Notes: generated by a model not told the origin, from the sequence alone. DNA of 8,540 bases from Collinsella aerofaciens (GCA_021639365.1 JAJXHK010000052.1:1-8540), one strand, 5' to 3'; shown: positions 1 through 7,024, counted from the first letter of the stretch. Numbers and translations: made by a program.

Positions 1-2
1 GC

Positions 3-107
3 GGCAGCCCCGCACCCGCCCCGGCACCGGCCAAGTGGTTCTGCCCCAACTGCGGCAGCGAAAACGGCGGCAAGTTCTGCAGCAACTGCGGAACACCCAG
101 GCCCTAG
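3..107 (+). CDS. Zinc-ribbon protein, C-terminal end only (5' partial)
   Basis: The frame enters from the left edge and ends at TAG 105-107. The visible 34 residues are an Ala/Pro linker (alternating P and A), then WFCPNCGSENGGKFCSNCG and a short tail. Two CxxC knuckles (CPNC and CSNC) spaced by nine residues make a typical short zinc-ribbon that would bind one zinc ion. In bacterial proteins of this kind the ribbon sits at one end and the rest of the protein (often membrane or extracellular domains) gives the function; that part lies outside the window, so no role can be assigned. The direction matches the lipoprotein gene that follows 80 bases later, but a hairpin lies between them. Confidence 0.85.
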   Translation, partial: GSPAPAPAPAKWFCPNCGSENGGKFCSNCGTPRP

Positions 108-125
108 CCCCTCTATCTGGTAATT

Positions 126-149
126 AGCGGGGGATCCGCCACCCCCGCT
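126..149 (+). terminator. Hairpin after zinc-ribbon gene, possible terminator
   Basis: AGCGGGGG (126-133) pairs perfectly with CCCCCGCT (142-149) around an 8-base loop, starting 19 bases after the stop codon. The following bases are only modestly T-rich (CCTGCTTCTATGG), so it is a weak intrinsic terminator at best. It could equally be a 5' leader structure of the lipoprotein mRNA. Confidence 0.45.
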
Positions 150-187
150 CCTGCTTCTATGGGTTTCGTTCGATTAAGGAGGACACC

Positions 188-1030
188 ATGAAGACAACGT
201 TCAAAAAGTCCGTACTCGCATTCCTGACATGCGTCTTGGCGCTCGCCTTTGCCCTGACGGGCTGCAGCGGCGGCGGCAAAGACCCCAAGGCCGACTTCGT
301 TGGCAGCTGGGAACTCTCGGGTGGAACCGTGGAGGGCGAAGAGCTGACCGATGAGTACATGAAGATGCTCGAGGATTGGGGTGTCCACTGCGTCCTGATT
401 CTCGATGAGGACGGCACAGGCGCCCTCGACCTGTTCCTTGAGGTTGTCGACCTTAAATGGGAGGCCAAGGACGCCACCACCGTGACCATCACCGCCGAAG
501 ACGAGTCGCACGACATGAAGCTCAAGGACGGCAAACTCATCCTCGAAGAGGATGACGGCAATCTTGTCTTCACCAAGTCCGACAAGGATCTGTCCGGCAC
601 GGTGAAGAAGGATCGCGAGGCTGCCGAAAAGGAAGAGGAGATCGATGAGGCCGTCGAAGACGACGACGTCCAGAGTGTCGAAATCTCCCCCGCCGTCACC
701 GTCGCCGATGACGATCTGTGCACCATCACCATCACCGAGAAGTTCAAGGACGACTGGGGCGACATCGGCTTTGTCGTCAACATCACCAACAAGAGCGACA
801 AGGATCTGACCTTCTACGCTCCCAGCGGTAAGACCAACGTCAACGGCACCATGAAGGAACCCTGGTTCTCGGCTCACCTGATGCCCGGCACCAACGCCAC
901 CGAGGAATTCACGTTCTCGAACGGCGCGCTCGATAGCCTCGACGACCTGGTCAACACGACCATCGGCATCGACGCCTACCTGACCGATTCCTACGAGGAC
1001 GTCGCCTCCTACAGCGCAACCATCGCGTAA
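188..1030 (+). CDS. Acidic secreted lipoprotein, unknown function
   Basis: A 280-residue protein. The N-terminus has Lys residues, a hydrophobic stretch (about 9-24) and a lipobox LTGC with Cys26, so it should be lipidated and anchored on the outer face of the membrane; a Gly/Ser linker follows. Residues about 36-135 (FVGSWELSGG onwards) alternate beta-strand-like segments in the style of small lipocalin-like lipoprotein domains, with a GxW motif near the start. A charged linker (about 136-162, rich in E/D/K) leads to a second beta-rich domain (about 163-280) with the pattern VVNITNKSDKDLTFY, resembling Ig-like or DUF5067-type domains that describe 'interaction with neighbours of a chain with added tail' in gut actinobacterial lipoproteins. 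The start is supported by AAGGAGG at 176-182, five bases before ATG. Substrate or partner cannot be told from sequence. It appears to be a single-gene unit closed by the hairpin at 1081. Confidence 0.88.
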   Translation: MKTTFKKSVLAFLTCVLALAFALTGCSGGGKDPKADFVGSWELSGGTVEGEELTDEYMKMLEDWGVHCVLILDEDGTGALDLFLEVVDLKWEAKDATTVTITAEDESHDMKLKDGKLILEEDDGNLVFTKSDKDLSGTVKKDREAAEKEEEIDEAVEDDDVQSVEISPAVTVADDDLCTITITEKFKDDWGDIGFVVNITNKSDKDLTFYAPSGKTNVNGTMKEPWFSAHLMPGTNATEEFTFSNGALDSLDDLVNTTIGIDAYLTDSYEDVASYSATIA

Positions 1031-1080
1031 CGGCAGACCACGACAGCCGCGGATTGGCGGACACATCCGCGCACATACCA

Positions 1081-1115
1081 GACGGGGCCGCAGGAGTTGA
1101 TCCTGCGGCCCCGTC
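1081..1115. terminator. Bidirectional terminator between convergent genes
   Basis: GACGGGGCCGCAGGA (1081-1095) and TCCTGCGGCCCCGTC (1101-1115) form a perfect 15-bp stem with a 5-base loop. It lies 50 bases after the lipoprotein stop and 25 bases beyond the response-regulator stop on the other strand, so it can serve both. T-tracts are short on both sides (GCTTT on the + strand). A smaller 7-bp hairpin (1048-1054 with 1065-1071) precedes it. Confidence 0.8.
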
Positions 1116-1140
1116 GCTTTGCGCCGATAGGTAACGAGCG

Positions 1141-1761
1141 TTAGCGCTCCATATTGGGGACGATGCTGCCTTCGGTCACCGCGTGCACGGCCAGGCGCAT
1201 GATGTTGTCGTAGCCGGTCTTGTTGAGAATCTCCGAGATGCGGCGCTTGATCGTGCCCTCGCTCATAAACAACTCGGCCGCAATCTCGCGACGGCTCTTG
1301 CCCTCACACGCCAGGCGCAAAATCGACAGCTCAACGTCGTCGAGCGCCGCCGTGCCCGAAAAGATGCTTTCGGGCGGCTTGGGAAACGTGCAGTAGCCCG
1401 CCAACGTGGAACGCATCACGGCAAAGAGCTCATCGATGCCGACGTTCTTGTACACAAAGCTGTCGACGCCCGCCTCGCGCGCCTGATCGACAAAGGTGAT
1501 CTCGGGCATGCCTGTCATGATAATGATGCGACACTCGGGCAGCTGCTCCTTGATGCGTGCCGCCGCCACGATGCCGTTTGAATCGTGTTCGGTGCACACG
1601 TCCATCAGTATCATGTCCGGGCGCTCCTTGAGCGCGACACCCAAGGCCTCGGAGGCATCGGCGATCGCGGCAACGACGGTCATATCGGGTTGGTCGCCAA
1701 CGGAGCGCGCCAGGCTCTCGCGCAGGATGGCCTGATCTTCGACGATAAGGATACGAATCAT
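1141..1761 (-). CDS. LuxR/NarL-family response regulator
   Basis: A 206-residue two-domain transcription factor that should be phosphorylated by the histidine kinase encoded just upstream and then bind DNA. Residues 1-120 are a receiver domain: acidic pocket E8-D9, phospho-acceptor D54 in ILMDV, T83 in IMTG, and K105 in VYKN. Residues about 138-196 are a LuxR helix-turn-helix (LSILRLACEGKSRREIAAEL, then MSEGTIKRRISEIL). The frame stays open upstream to 1980, but the real start is the ATG at 1759-1761: it begins the receiver fold directly, has AAAGGAG at 1768-1774 on the complement, and makes a 4-bp ATGA overlap with the kinase stop, indicating translational coupling. Target genes are not evident; no clear palindromic operator was identified near the operon promoter. 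Confidence 0.93.
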   Translation of the reverse strand: MIRILIVEDQAILRESLARSVGDQPDMTVVAAIADASEALGVALKERPDMILMDVCTEHDSNGIVAAARIKEQLPECRIIIMTGMPEITFVDQAREAGVDSFVYKNVGIDELFAVMRSTLAGYCTFPKPPESIFSGTAALDDVELSILRLACEGKSRREIAAELFMSEGTIKRRISEILNKTGYDNIMRLAVHAVTEGSIVPNMER

Positions 1762-3251
1762 GAGCTTCTCCTTTGGACCGTTGCGTTGGAGTTCAGCGGA
1801 ATGGACACCGCAAGCGTAAAGGGCGGGGCGGCATGGACCTCCAGGGTGCCGCCCAGATTTTGCGCGACATGCCTCATACCAGGGATACCCGTTCCCTCGC
1901 GATACGATACGGGAGCGGGCGCACCGTCGTTTGATACCGTCATGTGTGCAATGGCGCCACCATCCGATACCTCCTGCCACAGGCGCACCTGAACCTGGTG
2001 GGCCTGCGCATGCTTGGTGGCATTGGTCGACGCCTCGCGGATTATCTGCAAAAAGGCAGCAGCGACGTGCGCATCGTCCGGAAGCAATCCATCTACATCG
2101 ATCTGCACGCTCACCAGGCCAAAGGCGTGAACGATATCGCCCAGTTGCTCCGCAGGCTCGCTAGCGCCACCGCTGCGCAGGTCGGCGGCAATCGAGCGCA
2201 GCAGCGGGTCAATCTGCTCGAGCGACTCGTCGTCCAGGCGCCCCTCTTCCAGATATCGATGGAGGATGGACAGGCGCTGGCCGATCACGTCGTGCACGCG
2301 GGCACGCATGCGCAGGTAGGCCGCATTGTCGGCAACCTTCTTGACCTCTTCGATCTGAGCCTGAAGTTCTTGACCCGCAAGCTCAAGCAGGTGATTGGCC
2401 TGCGCCAGACGGTCGTGGGCATGCGCGTACTCCGTCACGTCCAAGCCAATAATACGTTCGAACGAACGACCCGAAACCATAACATCGTCGCGCACAAATA
2501 GGCGAATCTCGGCGGAAGAAATCTCGATCACCGCACGCGCCTCACCAAAGCGGTCCAAGTTGATCCGCACGCGATTCCTGCTGCTTTCGGGCATTTGCAT
2601 GCTGAGTTTGCGAAGGCCATTCCACGTGCCACTCATATCGCCCAGGTCGGTGGGCATGTGAAGCTCCACGAGATTCTTGCGCATGCAGCGGTTCATGAGC
2701 AACGGGCGGCCCTTGGGATCCAGATACAGAATGCCCACGGGAATCACGTTGATAGTCTCGATCGTCGAGAACGCCGTGATGTCCTCCTGGCGGTTGCGCA
2801 CATCCATCAAAAGCGCCGCGACGGAGCGGAACAGGAAGAACGCACCCTCCGCGATAAGGACCGCGGTCCATGCCGGGCCTATGGCATAAACCACCGGCGG
2901 TGTCACGGCGGCAACGAGCAGCAGCTCAACCATCATGACGGGACGACGATAATGCACCATAAGGACCACGCCATAGACGGCAATCGCAGCGTTGAGCCAT
3001 AGCAGCGCGCCCGCCGCCTCGGCGGCGACGTGAGGCGGCGCCACCAAATACGAGCCAGACAACGCGAACAAGATGACGGCCGAGATAATCAAGTGCAGCA
3101 CAAGGCTCGCCTCGTAGGCACAAATCACTTTGCGGTTGTAGGACGAGCGGCGCGATGCGATGAGTGGAACGTGAATGGTCTGCAGGCACGCCGCCAGAGC
3201 AAAGACGATATCGAGCGCAACGATTTGGGGAAGGATAAGCGGAATCTGCAT
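1758..3251 (-). CDS. Membrane sensor histidine kinase, NarL/HisKA_3 type
   Basis: A 497-residue kinase, partner of the overlapping response regulator. Residues 1-150 carry about five hydrophobic segments (near 7-25, 43-66, 77-98, 105-123, 127-147), a membrane sensor of no family I recognise. A PAS-like region (about 160-270, from NVIPVGILYLDPKGRPLLMN) and a helical stretch (about 275-310) lead to the dimerisation helix with H320 in ARVHDVIGQRLS, the phosphorylated His of HisKA_3 kinases. The ATPase domain has the N-box (E406, N410 in REASTNATKHA), NDG at 441-443, and the G-box GTGIPGM (453-459). All key catalytic features appear present. ATG at 3249-3251 is preferred because AGGTGA lies six bases upstream; a GTG at 3255-3257 would give a GTGA overlap with the preceding gene but lacks a spaced ribosome binding site. 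Confidence 0.92.
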   Translation of the reverse strand: MQIPLILPQIVALDIVFALAACLQTIHVPLIASRRSSYNRKVICAYEASLVLHLIISAVILFALSGSYLVAPPHVAAEAAGALLWLNAAIAVYGVVLMVHYRRPVMMVELLLVAAVTPPVVYAIGPAWTAVLIAEGAFFLFRSVAALLMDVRNRQEDITAFSTIETINVIPVGILYLDPKGRPLLMNRCMRKNLVELHMPTDLGDMSGTWNGLRKLSMQMPESSRNRVRINLDRFGEARAVIEISSAEIRLFVRDDVMVSGRSFERIIGLDVTEYAHAHDRLAQANHLLELAGQELQAQIEEVKKVADNAAYLRMRARVHDVIGQRLSILHRYLEEGRLDDESLEQIDPLLRSIAADLRSGGASEPAEQLGDIVHAFGLVSVQIDVDGLLPDDAHVAAAFLQIIREASTNATKHAQAHQVQVRLWQEVSDGGAIAHMTVSNDGAPAPVSYREGTGIPGMRHVAQNLGGTLEVHAAPPFTLAVSIPLNSNATVQRRSS

Positions 3252-3253
3252 CG

Positions 3254-5137
3254 TCACTCACCTGCCCGCGGCATCAATACGATCATGCGCAGCTGACCGG
3301 GCTCGCCCTCAAGGCGATATGCCACGTTGCGCCCCTGCAGCGCGCTTTCGAGTTCGTGGGCAGCCGGCGTCTGCGACAAGTCCTCCTCGTCATTGGAGAA
3401 GAGCGTGGCGCGCAGCTCCACGCTGCACGAATCGTGGTCGCTCAGGTGATACATGAGTGCCGGATGGTCGGTGGTGTAAGCGAAGAACGCAAAATCGTAC
3501 ACGCAGTCGTACAGCGCGCTCACCGCACTGGCATGCATGGGGCGCCGTATGGCAATAATCGAGGCGCAGTCGACATCGATGGTGCGCAGATCGCTTGCCA
3601 TCTCGTTGGCGATCAGCTGGATACGGTCGCGGTCAAAACCGCTCTCCCCGTGCTGCGCCAGCGTGAGCGAGCCTTTGCGTTTGCAATAGGCGACAAACAT
3701 CTTGGCACACTGCAGCATGCGGTACCGCTCGTGCGAGGACGCCTCGTCGGTGAGCGGCGGCAGCGAACTCAGCAAGCCATACATCTCGCCGAGTGCGCGG
3801 GCAAGTGCCTGGTCAACGTCTTTGACCAACAAGGCCTCGGCCTCTTGATCTGCCAGATGCGCTTTAAGGTCGTAGTCGGCCGTGAGCAGTTCGTTTTGGC
3901 GCTGCAGTTCCATACGCCGATGCGCCAGCTCGCGGTTGAGTTCGTTGACCTCCGATACGTCCTGAGCAAGCAGGGCCGACCCGCCCAACAGTGGAAAGGA
4001 GCGATACATCACATCGGGATTGGAAACGACGGCAAAGGCGTGGGAGTGTCCGAGTTCTTGAGCGCGCAGCTCCTCGCGCACGCCCGCCGGAATCGGCTTT
4101 GATACCGGCGTGGCATAAACTTTCTGCAGGTCGCGCGTTAGGACCTTAAGGTCGAGCGGCAGGGTATCGAAGATGCCGGCGATGTCGTGATACGACGGAA
4201 TGACGCCGCAATCGAGGCAAATCTCGAGCGTCACCACGCACAGCACGCAGTAGACGAGCGAAAAGTTGAGCTTCCATGCCCACGGCACGCGCAGGGCATA
4301 CGAGATGGCAAAGAACGCGCCGCCCAGCAGCACGAGTGCCGCCGTGCCCGAAAAGCGCTGAATGCGGAAAGACGCAGACCGACCCACCAAAATGAAAAAG
4401 GCGACAAAGTTAAAGGCCGTCCATATGAGCACGGCGAAATAGCCCCAGCCGTACGTGTAGTCGTTGCTCCAGGTGTCACTTGAGCGATCGAAGTGAAAGA
4501 CCTGCTGGTGAAAATCGTTGGTGAGCACAAACCCAATGAGCAGGATGGCCGCGACCCACAAGGCCGTACGGTAGCGGCGGCCCGCACGATGTTGCTCCAA
4601 GCCTGCAAGACGCAGGCCGCACAGCTGATAGAGCAGCGGAACGAGCGTCATGGGGACGTAGTACAGGTACCACAGCACGGTGGCATAGAACGGCGTGAAC
4701 GACTTGTATTTAAGGATGACCTCGATCATCCACAGGGCGCAGATAGTGGCAACGGCAACGAGGCGCCGGCGCAATACGTAATCCAAACAGCGCAGGTAAA
4801 CCAGCACGCCCCAGATTGAAAAGGCGATTGCAGCGACAAGCAGCGGAATCGAGCTCGAATGGATAAGCCCGTCCACGACCTCTTTGGACACCTCGCCATA
4901 GACAGGCACGGTGTTGGAGAGCTTGGGGTCGGAGGCGAATAACGCCGGCAAGACCGCCAAAAGCAGAAGAAATAGTGCGGTTATGACACCGGCAATGACG
5001 AAGGCGCGGCGACGGTACACCAGGTGCGTTATGCCAACGAGGAATCGCGGCATGGCGAAGAGCCTGCCGCCCCTGGGATCCGCCACGGGTGCGGATCGGG
5101 CGGCCGTGTGGCCGATATGTCGTTCGCGGGTACCCAT
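3254..5137 (-). CDS. 7TM sensor protein with atypical kinase-like C-terminus
   Basis: About 627 residues. The first ~310 hold eight hydrophobic segments (about 46-67, 95-115, 125-143, 151-172, 191-206, 231-252, 265-283, 290-308). Between segments five and six lies TNDFHQQVFHFD, which matches from memory the TNDLHQ-type signature of the 7TM N-terminal region of some sensor kinases. A PAS-like stretch (about 320-395), a coiled coil (about 395-440) and a C-terminal domain follow. I find no HD-type phosphorylation box, no N-box with the required Asn (the matching place reads LYDCVYDFAFFAY), and no glycine-rich ATP lid, so ATP-dependent kinase activity looks unlikely. It is the first gene of the operon, two bases before the kinase, suggesting a co-sensor role; that is inference. 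The start is uncertain: ATG 5137 (chosen, with a -10-like box just upstream), 5053 (start just before the hydrophobic part) or 5206 (inside repeat-like DNA). Confidence 0.85.
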   Translation of the reverse strand: MGTRERHIGHTAARSAPVADPRGGRLFAMPRFLVGITHLVYRRRAFVIAGVITALFLLLLAVLPALFASDPKLSNTVPVYGEVSKEVVDGLIHSSSIPLLVAAIAFSIWGVLVYLRCLDYVLRRRLVAVATICALWMIEVILKYKSFTPFYATVLWYLYYVPMTLVPLLYQLCGLRLAGLEQHRAGRRYRTALWVAAILLIGFVLTNDFHQQVFHFDRSSDTWSNDYTYGWGYFAVLIWTAFNFVAFFILVGRSASFRIQRFSGTAALVLLGGAFFAISYALRVPWAWKLNFSLVYCVLCVVTLEICLDCGVIPSYHDIAGIFDTLPLDLKVLTRDLQKVYATPVSKPIPAGVREELRAQELGHSHAFAVVSNPDVMYRSFPLLGGSALLAQDVSEVNELNRELAHRRMELQRQNELLTADYDLKAHLADQEAEALLVKDVDQALARALGEMYGLLSSLPPLTDEASSHERYRMLQCAKMFVAYCKRKGSLTLAQHGESGFDRDRIQLIANEMASDLRTIDVDCASIIAIRRPMHASAVSALYDCVYDFAFFAYTTDHPALMYHLSDHDSCSVELRATLFSNDEEDLSQTPAAHELESALQGRNVAYRLEGEPGQLRMIVLMPRAGE

Positions 5138-5146
5138 AGTACTTTT

Positions 5147-5152
5147 AGTGTA
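5147..5152 (-). promoter_or_regulatory. Possible -10 box of signalling operon, near-leaderless
   Basis: On the minus strand TACACT (TANNNT pattern) ends nine bases before the ATG at 5137, which would put the transcription start only 2-3 bases ahead of the start codon. No Shine-Dalgarno sequence precedes that ATG, which fits leaderless translation, common in Actinobacteria. No convincing -35 box was found at 16-18 bases. Confidence 0.35.
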
Positions 5153-5222
5153 CCGACAGGCAGGCTCAAAAAACGGGCCGCATGTCCCAAAATCCGCAGA
5201 CGGCAAGGAGTGTCCCCCGCGA

Positions 5223-5253
5223 CTAGTCGTTTAAGAACGTCCCCAATGACTAC
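5223..5253. repeat. REP-like hairpin, unit A
   Basis: TAGTCGTT (5224-5231) pairs with AATGACTA (5245-5252) with one G-U pair, around the 13-base loop TAAGAACGTCCCC (5232-5244). The loop is 12/13 identical to that of unit B at 5343-5355, while the stems differ. Confidence 0.65.
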
Positions 5254-5260
5254 AAATGAC

Positions 5261-5324
5261 GAGAGTGGATAATCTCCCACTTTGAGCCCACAAACAGGCC
5301 AAAAACGGGAGATTATCCACTCTC
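5261..5324. repeat. Large inverted repeat, 18-bp perfect arms
   Basis: GAGAGTGGATAATCTCCC (5261-5278) is the exact reverse complement of 5307-5324, with a 28-base interior (5279-5306). The arms are not followed by a T-tract, so this is not a normal terminator. It sits symmetrically between units A and B. It may be a non-autonomous palindromic element or a strong RNA/cruciform structure; no coding content. Confidence 0.8.
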
Positions 5325-5333
5325 ATTCTGCGG

Positions 5334-5364
5334 GCACTCATTTAAGTACGTCCCCAATGAGTGC
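5334..5364. repeat. REP-like hairpin, unit B
   Basis: GCACTCATT (5334-5342) pairs perfectly with AATGAGTGC (5356-5364) around the loop TAAGTACGTCCCC (5343-5355). Same architecture and same orientation as unit A, about 111 bases downstream of it. Confidence 0.7.
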
Positions 5365-5380
5365 TTTCACTTCTTTTAAC

Positions 5381-5419
5381 AAAACGCCCGGCGGGCATAA
5401 GCTGCTCGCCGGGCGTTTT
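5381..5419. terminator. Rho-independent terminator of the glucosidase gene
   Basis: AAAACGCCCGGCG (5381-5393) and CGCCGGGCGTTTT (5407-5419) form a perfect 13-bp stem. Read on the minus strand it begins 31 bases after the glucosidase stop and ends in a T run (GTTTTGTTAAAAG). It would also stop + strand transcripts. Confidence 0.88.
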
Positions 5420-5449
5420 GGTTAGGAAGCTGTGGTTGTTGGGAAAGCC

Positions 5450-6880
5450 TTAGGCCAGGTCCTCGCCGTTCGTCTCGATAACGTGCTTGTACCAGTCAAA
5501 GCTCTTCTTCTTGGAACGCTTGAGGGTACCGTTGCCGGCGTCGTCGCGGTCCACGTAAATGAAGCCGTAGCGCTTGGACATCTCGCCCGTGCCGGCGGAA
5601 ACCAGGTCGATCGGACCCCAGGTGGTGTAGCCCAGCAGGTCAACGCCGTCCTCGGTCACCGCGTCGCGCATGGTCTGGATGTGCTGGCGCAGGTAGTCGA
5701 TGCGGTAGTCGTCGTTGATGGAGCCGTCCTCCTCGACAACGTCCTTGGCGCCCAGGCCGTTCTCGACCACGAACAGCGGCTTCTGATAGCGGTCGTACAG
5801 GTCGTTGAGGGTGATGCGGAAGCCCAGCGGATCGATGGCCCAGCCCCACTGGCTCTGCTGCAGGTAGGGGTTCTTAGCACCGGCGAAGGCGTTGCCCTGG
5901 GTGCGCTCGACCTCGGGGTTGTCGGCGCCGGCAGAGCAGCGGGTGCTGTAGTAGCTAAAGCTGATGAAGTCGACGGTGTTGGCGGCCAGGATCTCGCGGT
6001 CCTCGTCGGTCATGCCCACATCGATGCCCAGACGCTCGAGCTTCTTGACGGCATAGGCCGGGTAATAGCCGCGGCTCTGGACGTCGACAAAGAAGTAGTT
6101 GTCCTGGTTGTCGAGCTGGGCCTGGCGCACGTCGCCCGGGCGGCAGCTGTAGGGGTAGTACGTGCCGGCAGCGAGCATGCAGCCGATCTTAACCTCGGGG
6201 TCGATCTCGTGAGCGATCTTGGTGGCCCAAGCGCTGGCGACGAGCTCGTTGTGGGCGGCCAGATACTCGACGGCCTCCTTGTTCTCGCCCTCCTCAAAGA
6301 CCAGGCCAGCGCCCATAAACGGCAGGTGCAAGATCATATTGATCTCGTTAAAGGTGAGCCAGTACTTCACCAGACCCTTGTAGCGGGTGAAGATCGTGGT
6401 TGCGAGGTTCTTGTAGAAATCGATGAGCTTGCGGTTGCGCCAGCCGCCGTACTCCTTGATGAGGTGGATGGGGCAGTCGAAGTGCGTGATGGTCACGAGC
6501 GGCTCGATGCCATGCTTCTGGCACTCGCGGAACACGTCCTCGTAAAAGGCCAGGCCGGCCTCGTTGGGCTCGGTCTCATCGCCGTTGGGGAAGATGCGGG
6601 TCCAGGCCAGGCTCATGCGGAAGGTCTTAAAGCCCATCTCGGCAAAGAGGGCGATGTCCTCCTTGTAGTGATGGTAAAAATCGATGCCGGTCTGCGCGGG
6701 ATAGTAGTAGCCATCCTCAAAGTCGAGCATCTTGCGCTGGCCGGAGACCACCGCGTAGCGCTCGGGGCCGTGCGGAGCCACGTCCACGTTGGCCAGGCCG
6801 CGGCCGTCCACGTTGTAGGCGCCCTCGCACTGGTTGGCAGCCGTCGCGCCGCCCCACAGGAAGTCATTACGGAAAGCCAT
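5450..6880 (-). CDS. bglA: 6-phospho-beta-glucosidase, glycoside hydrolase family 1
   Basis: A full-length 476-residue GH1 enzyme of the cytoplasm; it should hydrolyse 6-phospho-beta-glucosides (such as cellobiose-6-phosphate or phosphorylated aryl glucosides) to glucose-6-phosphate and an aglycone or sugar. It starts with the family signature FLWGGATAANQCEGAY. The acid/base is E179 in WLTFNEIN and the nucleophile E373 in VVENGLG. The phosphate-binding loop of phospho-glucosidases is present: S428, K436 and Y438 in the segment IDLVSAGTGEMSKRYGF, which separates it from plain beta-glucosidases. It resembles E. coli BglA over its whole length as I remember that sequence, so the symbol is by family, and AscB-like substrate preference cannot be excluded. 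The ATG has AAAGGAT about seven bases upstream. It stands alone with its own promoter and terminator; the PTS permease that normally supplies its substrate is not in the window. Confidence 0.95.
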   Translation of the reverse strand: MAFRNDFLWGGATAANQCEGAYNVDGRGLANVDVAPHGPERYAVVSGQRKMLDFEDGYYYPAQTGIDFYHHYKEDIALFAEMGFKTFRMSLAWTRIFPNGDETEPNEAGLAFYEDVFRECQKHGIEPLVTITHFDCPIHLIKEYGGWRNRKLIDFYKNLATTIFTRYKGLVKYWLTFNEINMILHLPFMGAGLVFEEGENKEAVEYLAAHNELVASAWATKIAHEIDPEVKIGCMLAAGTYYPYSCRPGDVRQAQLDNQDNYFFVDVQSRGYYPAYAVKKLERLGIDVGMTDEDREILAANTVDFISFSYYSTRCSAGADNPEVERTQGNAFAGAKNPYLQQSQWGWAIDPLGFRITLNDLYDRYQKPLFVVENGLGAKDVVEEDGSINDDYRIDYLRQHIQTMRDAVTEDGVDLLGYTTWGPIDLVSAGTGEMSKRYGFIYVDRDDAGNGTLKRSKKKSFDWYKHVIETNGEDLA

Positions 6881-6916
6881 GCATCGATCCTTTCATACGC
6901 TGCTTGTCGTGGTTTC

Positions 6917-6945
6917 AGTATCCCCGTAAACGGGGTCCCGCTCAA
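6917..6945 (-). promoter_or_regulatory. Sigma-70-like promoter of the glucosidase gene
   Basis: On the minus strand TTGAGC (6940-6945) and GATACT (6917-6922) are separated by exactly 17 bases, each matching four of six consensus positions. The predicted start near 6910 would give a leader of about 30 bases containing the AAAGGAT ribosome binding site. Confidence 0.6.
6922..6935. promoter_or_regulatory. Palindrome inside the promoter spacer, candidate operator
   Basis: CCCCGT-AA-ACGGGG is a perfect 6-bp-arm palindrome lying between the -35 and -10 boxes of the glucosidase promoter. A protein bound there would block RNA polymerase, so it is a candidate repressor site for substrate-dependent control. 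No regulator gene is adjacent. Confidence 0.4.
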
Positions 6946-7024
6946 CGGCAGCGACGCAGGTCGACACTTCTTTTCGCACGCAGACGCCCAGCGACCGCCC
7001 GCGCCTGACACTTTCTGATACCCA

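Larger units (their letters stand above)
5138..5449. other. Gene-free repeat-rich gap between two operons
   Basis: No credible coding sequence. It contains the putative operon promoter, two related small hairpins, one large inverted repeat between them, and the glucosidase terminator, each listed separately. Two further TGTCCC motifs at 5183-5188 and 5211-5216 sit at the left edge, echoing the GTCCCC core of the hairpin loops. Confidence 0.75.

Noticed and set aside
113..1066. A 317-codon open frame on the minus strand opposite the lipoprotein
   Set aside because: It is antisense to a gene with a clear signal peptide, lipobox and ribosome site, and its own start lacks support.
1762..1980. 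A longer N-terminus for the response regulator (start at 1980)
   Set aside because: The extra 73 residues lie wholly inside the kinase gene in another frame, are Cys/Arg-rich and unlike any domain; the ATG at 1761 has a good ribosome site and begins the receiver fold.
5121..5155. Short inverted GGTAC/GTACC motif around the start of the 7TM gene as an operator
   Set aside because: Only five paired bases with a 16-base interior; this is easily expected by chance.
5138..5206. A longer N-terminus for the 7TM protein (start at 5206)
   Set aside because: The added residues run through repeat-like intergenic DNA and the candidate promoter, with no ribosome site at 5206.
5223..5364. A CRISPR array formed by the recurring TTTAAG(A/T)ACGTCCCCAATGA units
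   Set aside because: There are only two copies, each is a self-contained hairpin, and the material between them is a palindrome, not a spacer.
6881..6945. An antiterminator (RAT/LicT-type) leader upstream of the glucosidase
   Set aside because: The predicted leader is only about 30 bases and contains no terminator or matching RNA target; the GC palindrome lies upstream of the predicted transcript start.
5432..7018. A 528-codon open frame on the + strand opposite the glucosidase
   Set aside because: It is low-complexity (V/A/L/G-rich) and lies antisense to an unmistakable GH1 gene with all catalytic residues; long antisense frames are expected in GC-rich codon usage.
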